Positions 42,620 to 51,229 of a stretch of 64,000 nucleotides of DNA are shown here, in pieces. Location of the stretch: positions 3,224,001 to 3,288,000 of the forward strand of contig OZ241844.1 in assembly GCA_965202735.1 (NCBI GenBank), in the 5' to 3' direction. The stretch is from HK1 sp965202735. Its GTDB lineage: Bacteria > Pseudomonadota > Gammaproteobacteria > HK1. The number at the start of each line of letters is the position of its first letter. Within the stretch, counting starts at the first letter, position 1. Under the pieces are notes generated by a model. It ran no database searches. It was not told the DNA's origin and saw only the letters and a list, made by a program, of their open reading frames with translations. The position numbers and the translations under genes are program-made.

Positions 42620-43495
42620 ATGCTTGTGCTCAGGTCATTGCTGTTCGCGCCGGGCAATCACGCCCGCCGCGTCGAGAAGGCGCTGACCCTCGACGCCGAC
42701 GCCGTCGTCCTCGACCTTGAGGATGCGGTCGCGGTCGCGGAGAAACCGGCCACGCGAGCGAAGGTGGTCACGGCGTTCCAGGCGCCGCGCCGCGCCCTCG
42801 GCTACGTGCGGGTCAACGCGTTCGACACGCCGTTCTGCTTCGACGATCTGCAGGCGGTGGTCGCTCCCGGCATCGACGGCATCGTGTTGCCGAAGATCGA
42901 GTCTCCGGCCCAGCTCGTGGCCGTCGACTGGGCCGTCGCGGCGCTGGAGCGCGCGCGGGGCCTGCGCGAAGGCGGCATCGACCTCATGCCGATCGTCGAG
43001 ACCGGCCGCGGAATGTCCGCGTTGCGCGACATCGCCCGCGCCGGCACCCGGGTGCGGCGTCTCGCGTTCGGAGCCGGCGACTACACCCTCGACACGGGAA
43101 TGCGGTGGACCTTCGAGGAGCGCGAGCTCGACCACGCCCGCACCGGCATCGTCGTGGAATCGCGTGCCGCCGGGCTCGAGCCGCCGGTCGATACGGTGTG
43201 GGTCCACCTCGGCCGGCCCGAGGCGCTGCGCCGTTCGGCCGAGCTTGCCCGCGACCTCGGGTTTCAGGGCAAGCTCTGCATCCACCCCGAACAGCATGGC
43301 CCGGTCAACGAGGTGTTCACTCCGACCGACGAGGAGGTCGCGAGGTCCGAACGCTACGTCGCGGCATTCGAGGCGGCCGAGGCGAGCGGGTCGGCGTCCA
43401 TTCAGGTCGACGGCTACTTCATCGACTATCCGATCGTGGAGCAGGCCAGGCGCACGCTGCAAATCGCCGGAGCGATTCGAACGCGCGGCGCCTGA
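42620..43495 (+). CDS. CitE-like HpcH/HpaI aldolase/citrate lyase family protein
   Basis: 291-residue TIM-barrel lyase acting on CoA esters, such as malyl-CoA, citramalyl-CoA or methylmalyl-CoA. Motifs: RSLLFAPGNHARRVEKAL, DAVVLDLEDAVA (Asp/Glu for Mg2+), YVRVNAFDTPF, IVLPKIES, LMPIVETGRGM, the AFGAGDYTLDTG loop and KLCIHPEQHGPVNEVFTP. Complete and of normal length. The start codon lies in the target duplication of MITE-2. Function in a C5-dicarboxylate or itaconate-type pathway would fit the nearby CoA-transferases, hydratase and MmgE/PrpD genes. Confidence 0.92.
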   Translation: MLVLRSLLFAPGNHARRVEKALTLDADAVVLDLEDAVAVAEKPATRAKVVTAFQAPRRALGYVRVNAFDTPFCFDDLQAVVAPGIDGIVLPKIESPAQLVAVDWAVAALERARGLREGGIDLMPIVETGRGMSALRDIARAGTRVRRLAFGAGDYTLDTGMRWTFEERELDHARTGIVVESRAAGLEPPVDTVWVHLGRPEALRRSAELARDLGFQGKLCIHPEQHGPVNEVFTPTDEEVARSERYVAAFEAAEASGSASIQVDGYFIDYPIVEQARRTLQIAGAIRTRGA

Positions 43496-43569
43496 GCGGC
43501 GCGCCGGAGCGATCCGCCGCCGGCCCGCGAACGCCATTCGCGAATGGACGGATGATCGCATTCGGATTC

Positions 43570-43656
43570 GGGATTCCCGCTTGCGCGGGAATGACGGTCC
43601 GCACGGCGCGCACCGGAACACCCCCAACCGTCATTCCCGCGCAAGCGGGAGCCCAT
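43570..43656. repeat. Pair of inverted palindromic repeats (BIME-like)
   Basis: Two hairpin-forming sequences, ATTCCCGC-TTGC-GCGGGAAT (43573-43592) and TTCCCGC-GCAA-GCGGGA (43634-43650), are inverted with respect to each other: the first read backwards begins CCGTCATTCCCGCGCAAGCG, and so does the second. Palindromes of this TTCCCGCGCAAGCGGGAA type are widespread between genes in proteobacteria. It separates the citE-like gene from the transporter gene. Confidence 0.85.
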
Positions 43657-43689
43657 CGGACCTGACCGAACGCGGATGCGCCTTCGCAA

Positions 43690-44595
43690 GTGAACACGCC
43701 GCCGGGGGCGACCGACACACGGCCCGCATCGAACGCGCTGAGGGGCATCGCGTTCATGGCGGTCGCCTGCATGCTCTTCGGGGCGATGCACGTCGGGGTG
43801 CGTCACGTCACGCAGACCATCCATCCGTTCGAGGCGGCGTTCTTCCGCAACCTCTTCGGGCTCCTGGTGCTCGCGCCGAGCTTCATCACCCACGGCTGGC
43901 GCCCGCTTCGCACCCGGCGCTTCGGGCTGCACTGCGTGCGCGCGGTGCTCAACGTCGTCGCGATGCTCGCGTTCTTCTACGCGCTCAGCGTCACGCCGGT
44001 GGTGCTGGTGACCGCGCTCGCGTTCACCGCGCCGCTGTTCACCTCGGTGCTCGCGGTCCTGCTGCTCGGCGAACGGATCCGCGCACGCCGGCTCACCGCC
44101 ATCGTGGTCGGCTTCGCGGGCGCCCTGCTCATCATCCGCCCCGGGGTTCAGCCGTTCGAGCCGGGACCGGCGCTGGTGCTCGCATCGGCCGCGGTGTGGG
44201 GCTATGTCGTCGTCCTCATCAAGTCGCTGTCACGCACCGACTCCGCGGTCACCATCACCGCGTACATGGTGCTGCTGATGACGCCGATGACCCTGGTCTG
44301 CGCGCTGTTCGTGTGGACGTGGCCGAGCGGCGGCGAGGTCGCGGTGCTGGCCGGCATCGGCATCGCCGGCACCCTCGCCCAGATGTGCATGACCCAGTCG
44401 CTGCGGCTCGCGGAGACGATGGTGGTGCTCCCGTTCGACTTCACGAAGCTCGTCTGGGGCGCGCTCTTCGCATGGCTGCTGTTCGGCGAGCTGATCGACA
44501 CCTGGACGCTCCTGGGGGCGCTCGTGATCTTCTCCGGCGGGCTCTACGTCGCCTACCGCGAACGGCAACTGGCGCGCAGCGGGCGGGACCCCTGA
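43690..44595 (+). CDS. EamA/DMT-superfamily metabolite transporter
   Basis: 301-residue inner-membrane transporter of the drug/metabolite (EamA) group with about ten membrane segments in two repeats. Typical stretches: FEAAFFRNLFGLLVLAP, ALAFTAPLFTSVLAVLLLGE at the end of the first repeat, and VWGALFAWLLFGELIDTW at the end of the second. Export or uptake of an organic solute; substrate unknown. GTG start at 43690 has no strong ribosome binding site; ATG at 43756 is possible. It is followed closely by the TcuA-like gene (76 bp). Confidence 0.86.
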   Translation: MNTPPGATDTRPASNALRGIAFMAVACMLFGAMHVGVRHVTQTIHPFEAAFFRNLFGLLVLAPSFITHGWRPLRTRRFGLHCVRAVLNVVAMLAFFYALSVTPVVLVTALAFTAPLFTSVLAVLLLGERIRARRLTAIVVGFAGALLIIRPGVQPFEPGPALVLASAAVWGYVVVLIKSLSRTDSAVTITAYMVLLMTPMTLVCALFVWTWPSGGEVAVLAGIGIAGTLAQMCMTQSLRLAETMVVLPFDFTKLVWGALFAWLLFGELIDTWTLLGALVIFSGGLYVAYRERQLARSGRDP

Positions 44596-44671
44596 ATCAC
44601 GGATACCGCATGACGCACGACACCGGCATGATTCCGGCTCGGGCAGGGGCGGTGCGAGACGAGAACGGGCG

Positions 44672-46192
44672 ATGAAGGATCTCGAGAGCGACGTGGTCGT
44701 GGTCGGGGCCGGCAACGCGGCGATGTGCGCGGCGCTGGCGGCGAGGGAGCGAGGCGCGGAGGTGGTGATCCTCGAGGCGGCGCCCGAAGCCGAGAGCGGT
44801 GGAAACAGCCGCTTCACGGCCGGCGCGATGCGGGTCGTGTTCGAGGGCGTCGAAGACCTCGTCAAGGTGATGGACCTCTCCGCGCGGGAGGTCGAGAACA
44901 CCGATTTCGGGCGGTACACGCGAGAGCGGTACTACGACGACATGGCGCGTGTGACCGGCTTTCTCTGCGACCCGGACCTGGTTGAAGTCCTCGTCGAGAA
45001 CAGCCTCGACACCATGGTGTGGATGCGCGGCAAGGGGGTCCGGTTCCAGCCCTCGTACGGGCGGCAGGCGTTCCGGGTGGACGGACGCTTCCGCTTCTGG
45101 GGCGGGCTCGCGGTCGAGACGTGGGGCGGCGGTCCGGGGCTGGTGGAGAGCCTCGGGAAGCGCTGCGAACGTGAGGGGGTCGAGATTCTGTACGAGTCGC
45201 GCGCGGCGTCGCTCATCGAGGAGGGCGGCGCGGTACGGGGCGTGGTGGTGCGCGGCGGGCACGGTTCGTTCACGGTGCGCGGCCGCGCGATCGTGCTCGC
45301 CTGCGGCGGCTTCGAGTCGAACGCCGAGTGGCGCACCCGCTACCTCGGGCCCGGCTGGGACCTCGCGAGGGTGCGGGGCACGCGGTTCAACGCGGGCGAC
45401 GGGATCCGGATGGCGCTCGAAGCCGGGGCGATGCCGTACGGGAACTGGTCGGGCTGCCACTCCGTGGGGTGGGATCGGAACGCGCCGGCGTTCGGCGACC
45501 TCTCGGTCGGCGACGGCTTCCAGAAGCACAGCTATCCGTTCGGCATCATGGTGAACGCGCGTGGAGAGCGCTTCGTCGACGAGGGCGCGGACTTCCGCAA
45601 CTACACCTACGCGAGGTACGGCCGGGCGGTGCTGGAGCAGCCGGGGCAGTTCGCATGGCAGGTGTTCGACGCCAGGGTGGCCCACCTGCTGCGCGACGAG
45701 TACCGGATCCGCGAGGTCACGAAGGCGACCGCCGACTCCCTGGAGGCGCTGGCGGGGAAGCTCGAAGGCGTCGACCCGGCGGGATTCCTGCGCACGGTCC
45801 GGGCCTACAACGATGCGGTGCGCACGGACGTCGCGTTCGACCCGACGGTCAGGGACGGGCGCGGCACCGAGGGGCTCGGCGTACCGAAGTCGAACTGGGC
45901 GCAGACTCTCGACACGCCGCCGTTCGATGCCTATGCCGTCACCTGCGGCATCACGTTCACGTTCGGGGGCCTGAAGATCGATACCGGCGGGCGGGTCCTC
46001 GACACCGGCGAGCGGCCGATCCCGGGGCTGTACGGCGCCGGGGAGCTGGTCGGCGGGCTGTTCTACTTCAACTATCCCGGGGGCACGGGCCTGATGTCGG
46101 GCGCGGTGTTCGGGCGGGTCGCGGGCGGGTCCGCCGGGGCGTATGCGGCGGAAACGCGCGGCTCGGGCTCGCCGGAACCCGGCAGGGCGTAG
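44672..46192 (+). CDS. tcuA: FAD-dependent tricarballylate dehydrogenase TcuA-like
   Basis: 506-residue flavoprotein of the fumarate reductase/succinate dehydrogenase flavoprotein family, most like TcuA, which oxidises tricarballylate to cis-aconitate. The N-terminal dinucleotide loop VVVVGAGNAAMCAALAARE, ESGGNSRFTAGAM, the YPFGIMVNARGERFVDEG segment, and the C-terminal FAD site FGGLKIDTGGRVLD and GLYGAGELVGGLFYFNYPGG are visible. The partner gene tcuB (electron-transfer protein) is not adjacent. A neighbouring transporter gene could bring in the substrate. Other 3-oxosteroid or fumarate reductase-like activities are possible. Confidence 0.85.
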   Translation: MKDLESDVVVVGAGNAAMCAALAARERGAEVVILEAAPEAESGGNSRFTAGAMRVVFEGVEDLVKVMDLSAREVENTDFGRYTRERYYDDMARVTGFLCDPDLVEVLVENSLDTMVWMRGKGVRFQPSYGRQAFRVDGRFRFWGGLAVETWGGGPGLVESLGKRCEREGVEILYESRAASLIEEGGAVRGVVVRGGHGSFTVRGRAIVLACGGFESNAEWRTRYLGPGWDLARVRGTRFNAGDGIRMALEAGAMPYGNWSGCHSVGWDRNAPAFGDLSVGDGFQKHSYPFGIMVNARGERFVDEGADFRNYTYARYGRAVLEQPGQFAWQVFDARVAHLLRDEYRIREVTKATADSLEALAGKLEGVDPAGFLRTVRAYNDAVRTDVAFDPTVRDGRGTEGLGVPKSNWAQTLDTPPFDAYAVTCGITFTFGGLKIDTGGRVLDTGERPIPGLYGAGELVGGLFYFNYPGGTGLMSGAVFGRVAGGSAGAYAAETRGSGSPEPGRA

Positions 46193-46276
46193 CGGCGTCC
46201 GACGGCGACGCCCACGCACCGATACCCGGGCGCCGGCACCAGCCCGATGCGAGCGGCGGACCGGCGTGGCCGACCG

Positions 46277-47656
46277 ATGAGTCAGGATGCCCGGATGCGC
46301 CACCACGCCGCGGACCGCCCGCACACCCTCCGCGCACACCTGCGCGAGACCATGCGTCTCGCGTTTCCGGTCATGCTCGCCCGGCTGGGCGTGCTGACGA
46401 TCGTCACCGTGGATACCGTGATGAGCGGGCACGCGTCCGGCGACGACCTCGCCTGGTACTCGGTGGCCATCGCACCGCAGATTCCGTTGCTGCTCGTGGG
46501 AATCGGGCTGTTGATGGGCACCGTCGTGATGACCGCGCAGGCCGTCGGAGCCGGCAACGCGCAGCGGTGCGGCGCGATCTGGCGCACCGGACTCGTGCAC
46601 GCGGCAGTGGCCGGCGCAGTGATGGGGACCACCTGCCTGTTCGGCGAGGGGTTCCTCCTCGCCACGGGACAGCCCGATGACATCGCGGCAGGTGGCGGCC
46701 GCGTGCTGGCCGCGCTCGGATTCGGTCTTCCGGCGATGCTGCTGTACGTGGCGACGAGCTTCTTCCTCGAAGGCATCGGCCGGCCGGTTCCCGGGATGGT
46801 GATCATCATCGGGGCGAACGTCCTGAACGTGTTCCTGAACTGGCTCCTGATCTTCGGCCACGGCGGCCTGCCGGCCCTGGGGGCGGAGGGCGCCGCCATC
46901 GCGTCGAGCATCGCCCGCTGGTGCATGTTCGCCGCCGCCGCCCTGTACGTGCTCCGCTTCGTCAGCCGGCGCCGGTTCGGCATCGGCGCCGCGGCCGACC
47001 CGGCCGATCGGCTCGGTCCGCGGATGCGCCGGATCGGGCTGCCGATGGGGATCGCGCACGGGCTGGAAGCGAGCGCCTTCTCGGTGATGACCCTGATCGC
47101 CGGAGGGCTCGGCGCCGCGGTGGTCGGCGGCTATTCCATCCCGATGAACCTGCTCGCGCTCGCCTTCATGGGGGCCATAGGGCTCTCCACCGCGGCGAGT
47201 GTGCGGGTGGGGCACGCGGTGGGCCGGGGGGACCCGGCGGGCGTGCGCTGGTCCGGCTGGGTCGCGGTCGGCGTGGCGGCAGTCTACCTGGCCGTGCTCG
47301 GGGTGGTGTTCGGCCTCGTGCCGGAGCAGCTCGCAGCGCTGTACACGACCGATGCGGCGGTGCTCGCGATCGCCGGGCCGACCATCGCGGTGTGCGCGAT
47401 CGCGACTATTCCGGATGGCGTGCAGGGCGTGCTCATGGGTGCGCTTCGCGGCGCATCGGACGTCTGGCCCGCGACCTTCCTCTACATCTTCTCGTTCTGG
47501 GTGGTCATGGTCCCCCTCGGCTACTGGCTCGCGGTACCGCGAGGGTTGGGCGCGACGGGCCTGATGGCGGCGGTCGCCGCCGGCGCGACGGTCGCCGCCC
47601 TGTTGCTCGGATGGCGCTTCCGGATGGTGTCGGCCCGGGCGGTGCGGCGAATCTGA
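46277..47656 (+). CDS. MATE-family multidrug efflux transporter (NorM-like)
   Basis: About 459 residues, with twelve predicted membrane segments in two bundles. Typical segments: LAFPVMLARLGVLTIVTVDTVMSGH near the N-terminus, LFGEGFLLATGQ, YVATSFFLEGIGRPVPGM, and in the second half GLPMGIAHGLEASAFSVMTL and AASVRVGHAVGRGD. Cation-coupled efflux of drugs or metabolites across the inner membrane. Three in-frame ATGs (46247, 46277, 46295) are candidates; none has a strong ribosome binding site. 84 bp after the TcuA-like gene. Confidence 0.9.
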   Translation: MSQDARMRHHAADRPHTLRAHLRETMRLAFPVMLARLGVLTIVTVDTVMSGHASGDDLAWYSVAIAPQIPLLLVGIGLLMGTVVMTAQAVGAGNAQRCGAIWRTGLVHAAVAGAVMGTTCLFGEGFLLATGQPDDIAAGGGRVLAALGFGLPAMLLYVATSFFLEGIGRPVPGMVIIIGANVLNVFLNWLLIFGHGGLPALGAEGAAIASSIARWCMFAAAALYVLRFVSRRRFGIGAAADPADRLGPRMRRIGLPMGIAHGLEASAFSVMTLIAGGLGAAVVGGYSIPMNLLALAFMGAIGLSTAASVRVGHAVGRGDPAGVRWSGWVAVGVAAVYLAVLGVVFGLVPEQLAALYTTDAAVLAIAGPTIAVCAIATIPDGVQGVLMGALRGASDVWPATFLYIFSFWVVMVPLGYWLAVPRGLGATGLMAAVAAGATVAALLLGWRFRMVSARAVRRI

Positions 47657-47906
47657 CCGCGACACCTTCGAGTCTACATGCGGCCGGTTGACGAATCATC
47701 CGGGTTTCGGGGGTGTCCGGCATCGGAACGAGGTCCCGTCGCTCGTAGGCGTTCCGCTCGCGAGAAGTACGCGATCGCCGCGGCAGGACACTTCGGACGG
47801 GCGGCGTCCCGATGTGACACGGAGCATCGGCCGGGGCAATAATCGCGCCGGGCTCGGCCGACTGGCCGAATCCATCCCTCCGGCCGAGATGAGCGATGGC
47901 AGGGCC

Positions 47907-49094
47907 ATGACCCCATCCGACATGCCGCTCTCGCGCTTCACCGTGCTCGATCTCACGCGGGTGCGCGCCGGTCCCACCGCCGTGCGCCAGCTCGCGGACT
48001 GGGGCGCCGACGTCATCAAGATCGAGGCCCCCGAGGCCGTCGACAGGGCGAGCGGGATGGGTGGCGCGAGGCACGGGCCGGACTTCCAGAACCTCCACCG
48101 CAACAAGCGGTCGATGACCCTGAACCTCAAGGACCCCGCCGGCCGGGCGGCGTTCATGCGCCTCGTCGAGCGCGCCGACGTGGTGGTCGAGAACTACCGT
48201 CCGGACGTGAAGGAGCGCCTCGGGATCGACTACCCGGCGTGCCGGGGGGCGAACCCGCGGATCGTCTACGCAAGCATCTCCGGCTTCGGGCAGGACGGAC
48301 CCTACCGCCTGCGCCCCGGGTTCGATCAGATTGCCCAGGGCATGGGCGGCCTGATGTGGATCACGGGCCTGCCCGGCCAGGGCCCGGTGCGGGTCGGGGT
48401 GCCGATCGCGGACCTGGCGAGCGGGCTCTACGCCTCCATCGGCATCTTCGTCGCGCTTCTCGAACGCGAGCACACCGGCGAGGGCCGCTGGGTGCACTCC
48501 TCGCTGCTGGAGGCGCAGATCGCCATGCTCGACTTCCAGGCGGCGCGCTGGACGGTGGCCGGCGAGGTTCCGTCCCAGGCCGGGAACAACCACCCGACGA
48601 GCATCCCGACCGGGGTGTTCGAGACCGCGGACGGATTCATCAACATCGCGGCCAGCGGCGACGGGATGTGGCGGCGGCTGTGCGAGGTCCTGGACGATGC
48701 CGACATGCGCGACGATCCGCTCTACGCGACCGACAAGGCCCGTTCGGACCACCGCGACCGTCTCAACGAGCGTATCCGGGCCCATACCCGCAAGCGCACG
48801 AGCGCCGAATGGATTGACGCGCTCAACCGCGCCGGCGTCCCCTGCGGGCCGATCTACCGGATGGACGAGATGTGGGCGGACCCGCAGGTGGAGCACCTGC
48901 GCATGCAGCGCCCCACCCGCCACCCGGCGCTCGGCGAGGTCCGTGTCGTGCGCAACGCGGTGAACATCGAAGGCGTGCCGCGGATGCCCTACCGGCATAC
49001 CGCCGAACGCGGCGAGCACACCGGCGAGATTCTCGGCGAATTCGGCTTCACCGCCGACGAGATCGCCGACATGCGAACGAGGAACGTCATATGA
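47907..49094 (+). CDS. CaiB/BaiF family CoA-transferase
   Basis: Family III CoA-transferase of 395 residues: FTVLDLTRVRAGPTAVRQL, WGADVIKIEAPE, HRNKRSMTLNLKDPAG, ADVVVENYRPDVKERLGID and SISGFGQDGPYRLRPGFD. Start could be ATG 47889, 47907 or 47922; 47907 has AGGG a little upstream. Its stop overlaps the next gene's start (ATGA), so it is translated together with the enoyl-CoA hydratase. This suggests activation of an acid to its CoA ester, then hydration, with the aminotransferase supplying the keto acid. Confidence 0.92.
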   Translation: MTPSDMPLSRFTVLDLTRVRAGPTAVRQLADWGADVIKIEAPEAVDRASGMGGARHGPDFQNLHRNKRSMTLNLKDPAGRAAFMRLVERADVVVENYRPDVKERLGIDYPACRGANPRIVYASISGFGQDGPYRLRPGFDQIAQGMGGLMWITGLPGQGPVRVGVPIADLASGLYASIGIFVALLEREHTGEGRWVHSSLLEAQIAMLDFQAARWTVAGEVPSQAGNNHPTSIPTGVFETADGFINIAASGDGMWRRLCEVLDDADMRDDPLYATDKARSDHRDRLNERIRAHTRKRTSAEWIDALNRAGVPCGPIYRMDEMWADPQVEHLRMQRPTRHPALGEVRVVRNAVNIEGVPRMPYRHTAERGEHTGEILGEFGFTADEIADMRTRNVI

Positions 49095-49906
49095 ATGCTG
49101 CCGCGACGGCACTGCCCGTCTCCACCGACAGGATCATCGCCGGCAAGGCGGCGGGGGTCGGGTACCTCCGGCTCAACCAGCCGGAGAAGCACAACGCGAT
49201 CTCCTACGCGATGTGGGTGGGGATTGCCGAGGTCATGGAGGCGTTCCGCGACGACCACGAGGTCCGGGTGGTGGTCATGTCCGGAGAGGGCGGTCGCGCC
49301 TTCTCGGCCGGGGCGGACATCTCCGAATTCGCCGAGAAGCGCAGCACCGAGGCCCAGATCGAGGCTTACGAGGCGGCGGGCCGGGCCGCGTACGATGCGA
49401 TCACGCACTCTCCGAAGCCGGTCATCGCGCGGGTCGAGGGCTACTGCGTCGGCGGCGGGCTCGCGGTGGCGCTGTGCGCGGACCTGCGCATCGCCACCGA
49501 CGATTCCCGGTTCGGCATCCCGGCCGCGAAGCTGGGGGTGGGCTACTCGCACAGGAGTCTGCGCCCCCTCGTCGACCTCGTCGGACCGACGTACGCGAAG
49601 GAGATCCTGTTCACGGCGAAGCGGTTCACCGCGGCGCAGGCGCAACGGATGGGACTCGTGAACCGGGTGGTGTCGCGCGAGGAGATCGAAGGATTCGTGG
49701 ACGACTACGCGAAGACCATCGCGACGAATGCGCCGCTGACCGTGCGGGCCTGCAAGACGGTCGTCGCGGAGCTGCTCAGGGACCCCGGGGATCGGGACAC
49801 CGGCCTCTGCGACCGCGTGGTCGACGCCTGCTTCGCGAGCGAGGACTACAGGGAAGGCCGGGCCGCGTTCATGGAGAAGCGCCCCCCCCGGTTCACCGGC
49901 CGGTGA
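49091..49906 (+). CDS. Enoyl-CoA hydratase/isomerase family protein
   Basis: Crotonase-fold enzyme of 271 residues that hydrates enoyl-CoA esters or catalyses related reactions. The oxyanion-hole segments AFSAGADISEFAEK and GYCVGGGLAVALCADLRIA are present, as is the helix KLGVGYSHRSLRPLVDLVG. The usual catalytic glutamate in the second loop is replaced (GIPAAKLG, no E at the first position), so decarboxylase or isomerase activity is conceivable. Overlaps the CoA-transferase gene by 4 bp; the branched-chain aminotransferase gene follows directly. Confidence 0.92.
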   Translation: MNAAATALPVSTDRIIAGKAAGVGYLRLNQPEKHNAISYAMWVGIAEVMEAFRDDHEVRVVVMSGEGGRAFSAGADISEFAEKRSTEAQIEAYEAAGRAAYDAITHSPKPVIARVEGYCVGGGLAVALCADLRIATDDSRFGIPAAKLGVGYSHRSLRPLVDLVGPTYAKEILFTAKRFTAAQAQRMGLVNRVVSREEIEGFVDDYAKTIATNAPLTVRACKTVVAELLRDPGDRDTGLCDRVVDACFASEDYREGRAAFMEKRPPRFTGR

Positions 49907-49914
49907 ACCGGGAC

Positions 49915-51003
49915 ATGGCCCGATCCCAGATGCTCTCCGAACTCCAGCTCGAACCCGCCCCCAGGAGCCGGCGCGCGGACGTCGACTTCGACAGCCTCGG
50001 CTTCGGCAACGTCTTCTCCGACCACATGTTCAGCATGGAGTGGGAGGACGGCGGGTGGCGCCGGCCCCGGATCGTCCCCTACGGACCGATCGAGATGGAG
50101 CCGTGCAACGCGGCCCTGCACTACGGCCAGTCGGTGTTCGAGGGCATGAAGGCGTTTCGAGGCCGCGACGGCCGGGTCCGCATCTTCCGGCCGGACATGA
50201 ACGCGCGCAGGCTGGAGGCGTCGTGCGATCGCCTGTGCGTCCCCCGGATCGACCCCGAGGTGTTCGTGGCCGCGATCGAGCGGCTCGTCGCGGTCGACCG
50301 GGCCTGGATTCCGGCCCGGCGCGGGGAGTCGCTCTACATCCGTCCCATCATCTTCAGCAACGAGTCGCACCTGGAGGTCCGCCCCTCGCGCGCGTTCCGG
50401 TTGCTGGTCATGACCTCCCCGGTGCGTTCGTACTTCGACGAGAGCATGCCGGCGGTGACGCTGAAGGTCGAGGACACCTACACCCGCGCCGCCCCGGGCG
50501 GCACCGGCGCGGCCAAGACCGCCGGCAACTACGCCGGCAGCCTGTATCCGGCCGAGCTCGCCCGCCGGGCAGGATACATGCAGGTGCTGTGGCTCGACGG
50601 CGTGGAGCACCGATACGTGGAAGAGGTCGGTGCGATGAACATCTTCTTCCGCATCAACGGCCATATCGTCACGCCGGAGCTCCGCGGCTCCATCCTTCCC
50701 GGGGTCACCCGCGATGCCGTGCTCACGCTGCTGCGCGAGGACCGCCACGAAGTCGTCGAGCGACGGATCACGATCGACGAGATCGTCGATGCGTCGAGGA
50801 ACGGCGCGCTCGAGGAGGCGTTCGGGGCCGGGACCGCGGCGGTGATCTCTCCGGTCGGCACCATGGCGTACCGGGGCGAGGAGATCCGCGTCAACGCCAA
50901 CGCGTCCGGCCCGGTGACGCAGTGGCTCTACGACCGGATCACCGGCATCCAGCTCGGCGAGTACGAAGACCCGCACGGCTGGTGCCGGGTGCTGCCGGTC
51001 TGA
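49915..51003 (+). CDS. ilvE: Branched-chain amino acid aminotransferase
   Basis: PLP-dependent fold-type IV aminotransferase, 362 residues, of the longer (type II/eukaryote-like) IlvE group. Motifs: NAALHYGQSVFEGMKAFRG, YIRPIIFSNESHLEV, AAKTAGNYAGSLYPAELAR containing the catalytic lysine (AAKTAGN), and EEVGAMNIFFRING, GSILPGVTRDAVL. ATG at 49915, or GTG at 49903 overlapping the previous stop. Part of the CoA-transferase/hydratase operon, which points to breakdown of Val, Leu or Ile rather than synthesis. The last 10 bp are duplicated downstream. Confidence 0.94.
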   Translation: MARSQMLSELQLEPAPRSRRADVDFDSLGFGNVFSDHMFSMEWEDGGWRRPRIVPYGPIEMEPCNAALHYGQSVFEGMKAFRGRDGRVRIFRPDMNARRLEASCDRLCVPRIDPEVFVAAIERLVAVDRAWIPARRGESLYIRPIIFSNESHLEVRPSRAFRLLVMTSPVRSYFDESMPAVTLKVEDTYTRAAPGGTGAAKTAGNYAGSLYPAELARRAGYMQVLWLDGVEHRYVEEVGAMNIFFRINGHIVTPELRGSILPGVTRDAVLTLLREDRHEVVERRITIDEIVDASRNGALEEAFGAGTAAVISPVGTMAYRGEEIRVNANASGPVTQWLYDRITGIQLGEYEDPHGWCRVLPV

Positions 51004-51229
51004 GCCCGGCCGGGCGCCCGGGAGCTCCGGCGCTCCACCGCCATGACCCGTCGCGAGCCGCTCTCCCGGCGCCTCACCGGCTTGCCGCCTCCATGACCAG
51101 GCGCTGGAAGCTGCCGGTCTGAGCCCGGCCGGGCGTCCGGGAGCTCCGGCGCTCCACCGCCATGACCCGTCGCGAGCCGCTCTCCCGGCGCCTCACCGGC
51201 TTGCCGCCTCCATGACCAGGCGCTGGAAG
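50991..51229. repeat. 119-bp tandem duplication spanning two gene ends
   Basis: Two nearly identical copies (50991-51110 and 51110-51229, differing at about one base, C/T near 51018/51136). Each contains the last bases of ilvE (GCTGCCGGTCTGA) and, on the other strand, the last codons of the Rieske oxygenase. The functional ilvE end is in the first copy, and the oxygenase end is in the second. The remaining pieces are orphan gene tails. Confidence 0.95.

Noticed and set aside
44597..47665. 1022-codon minus-strand frame spanning the TcuA-like and MATE genes
   Set aside because: His/Arg/Pro-rich composition with no domain; the two plus-strand genes explain the region.
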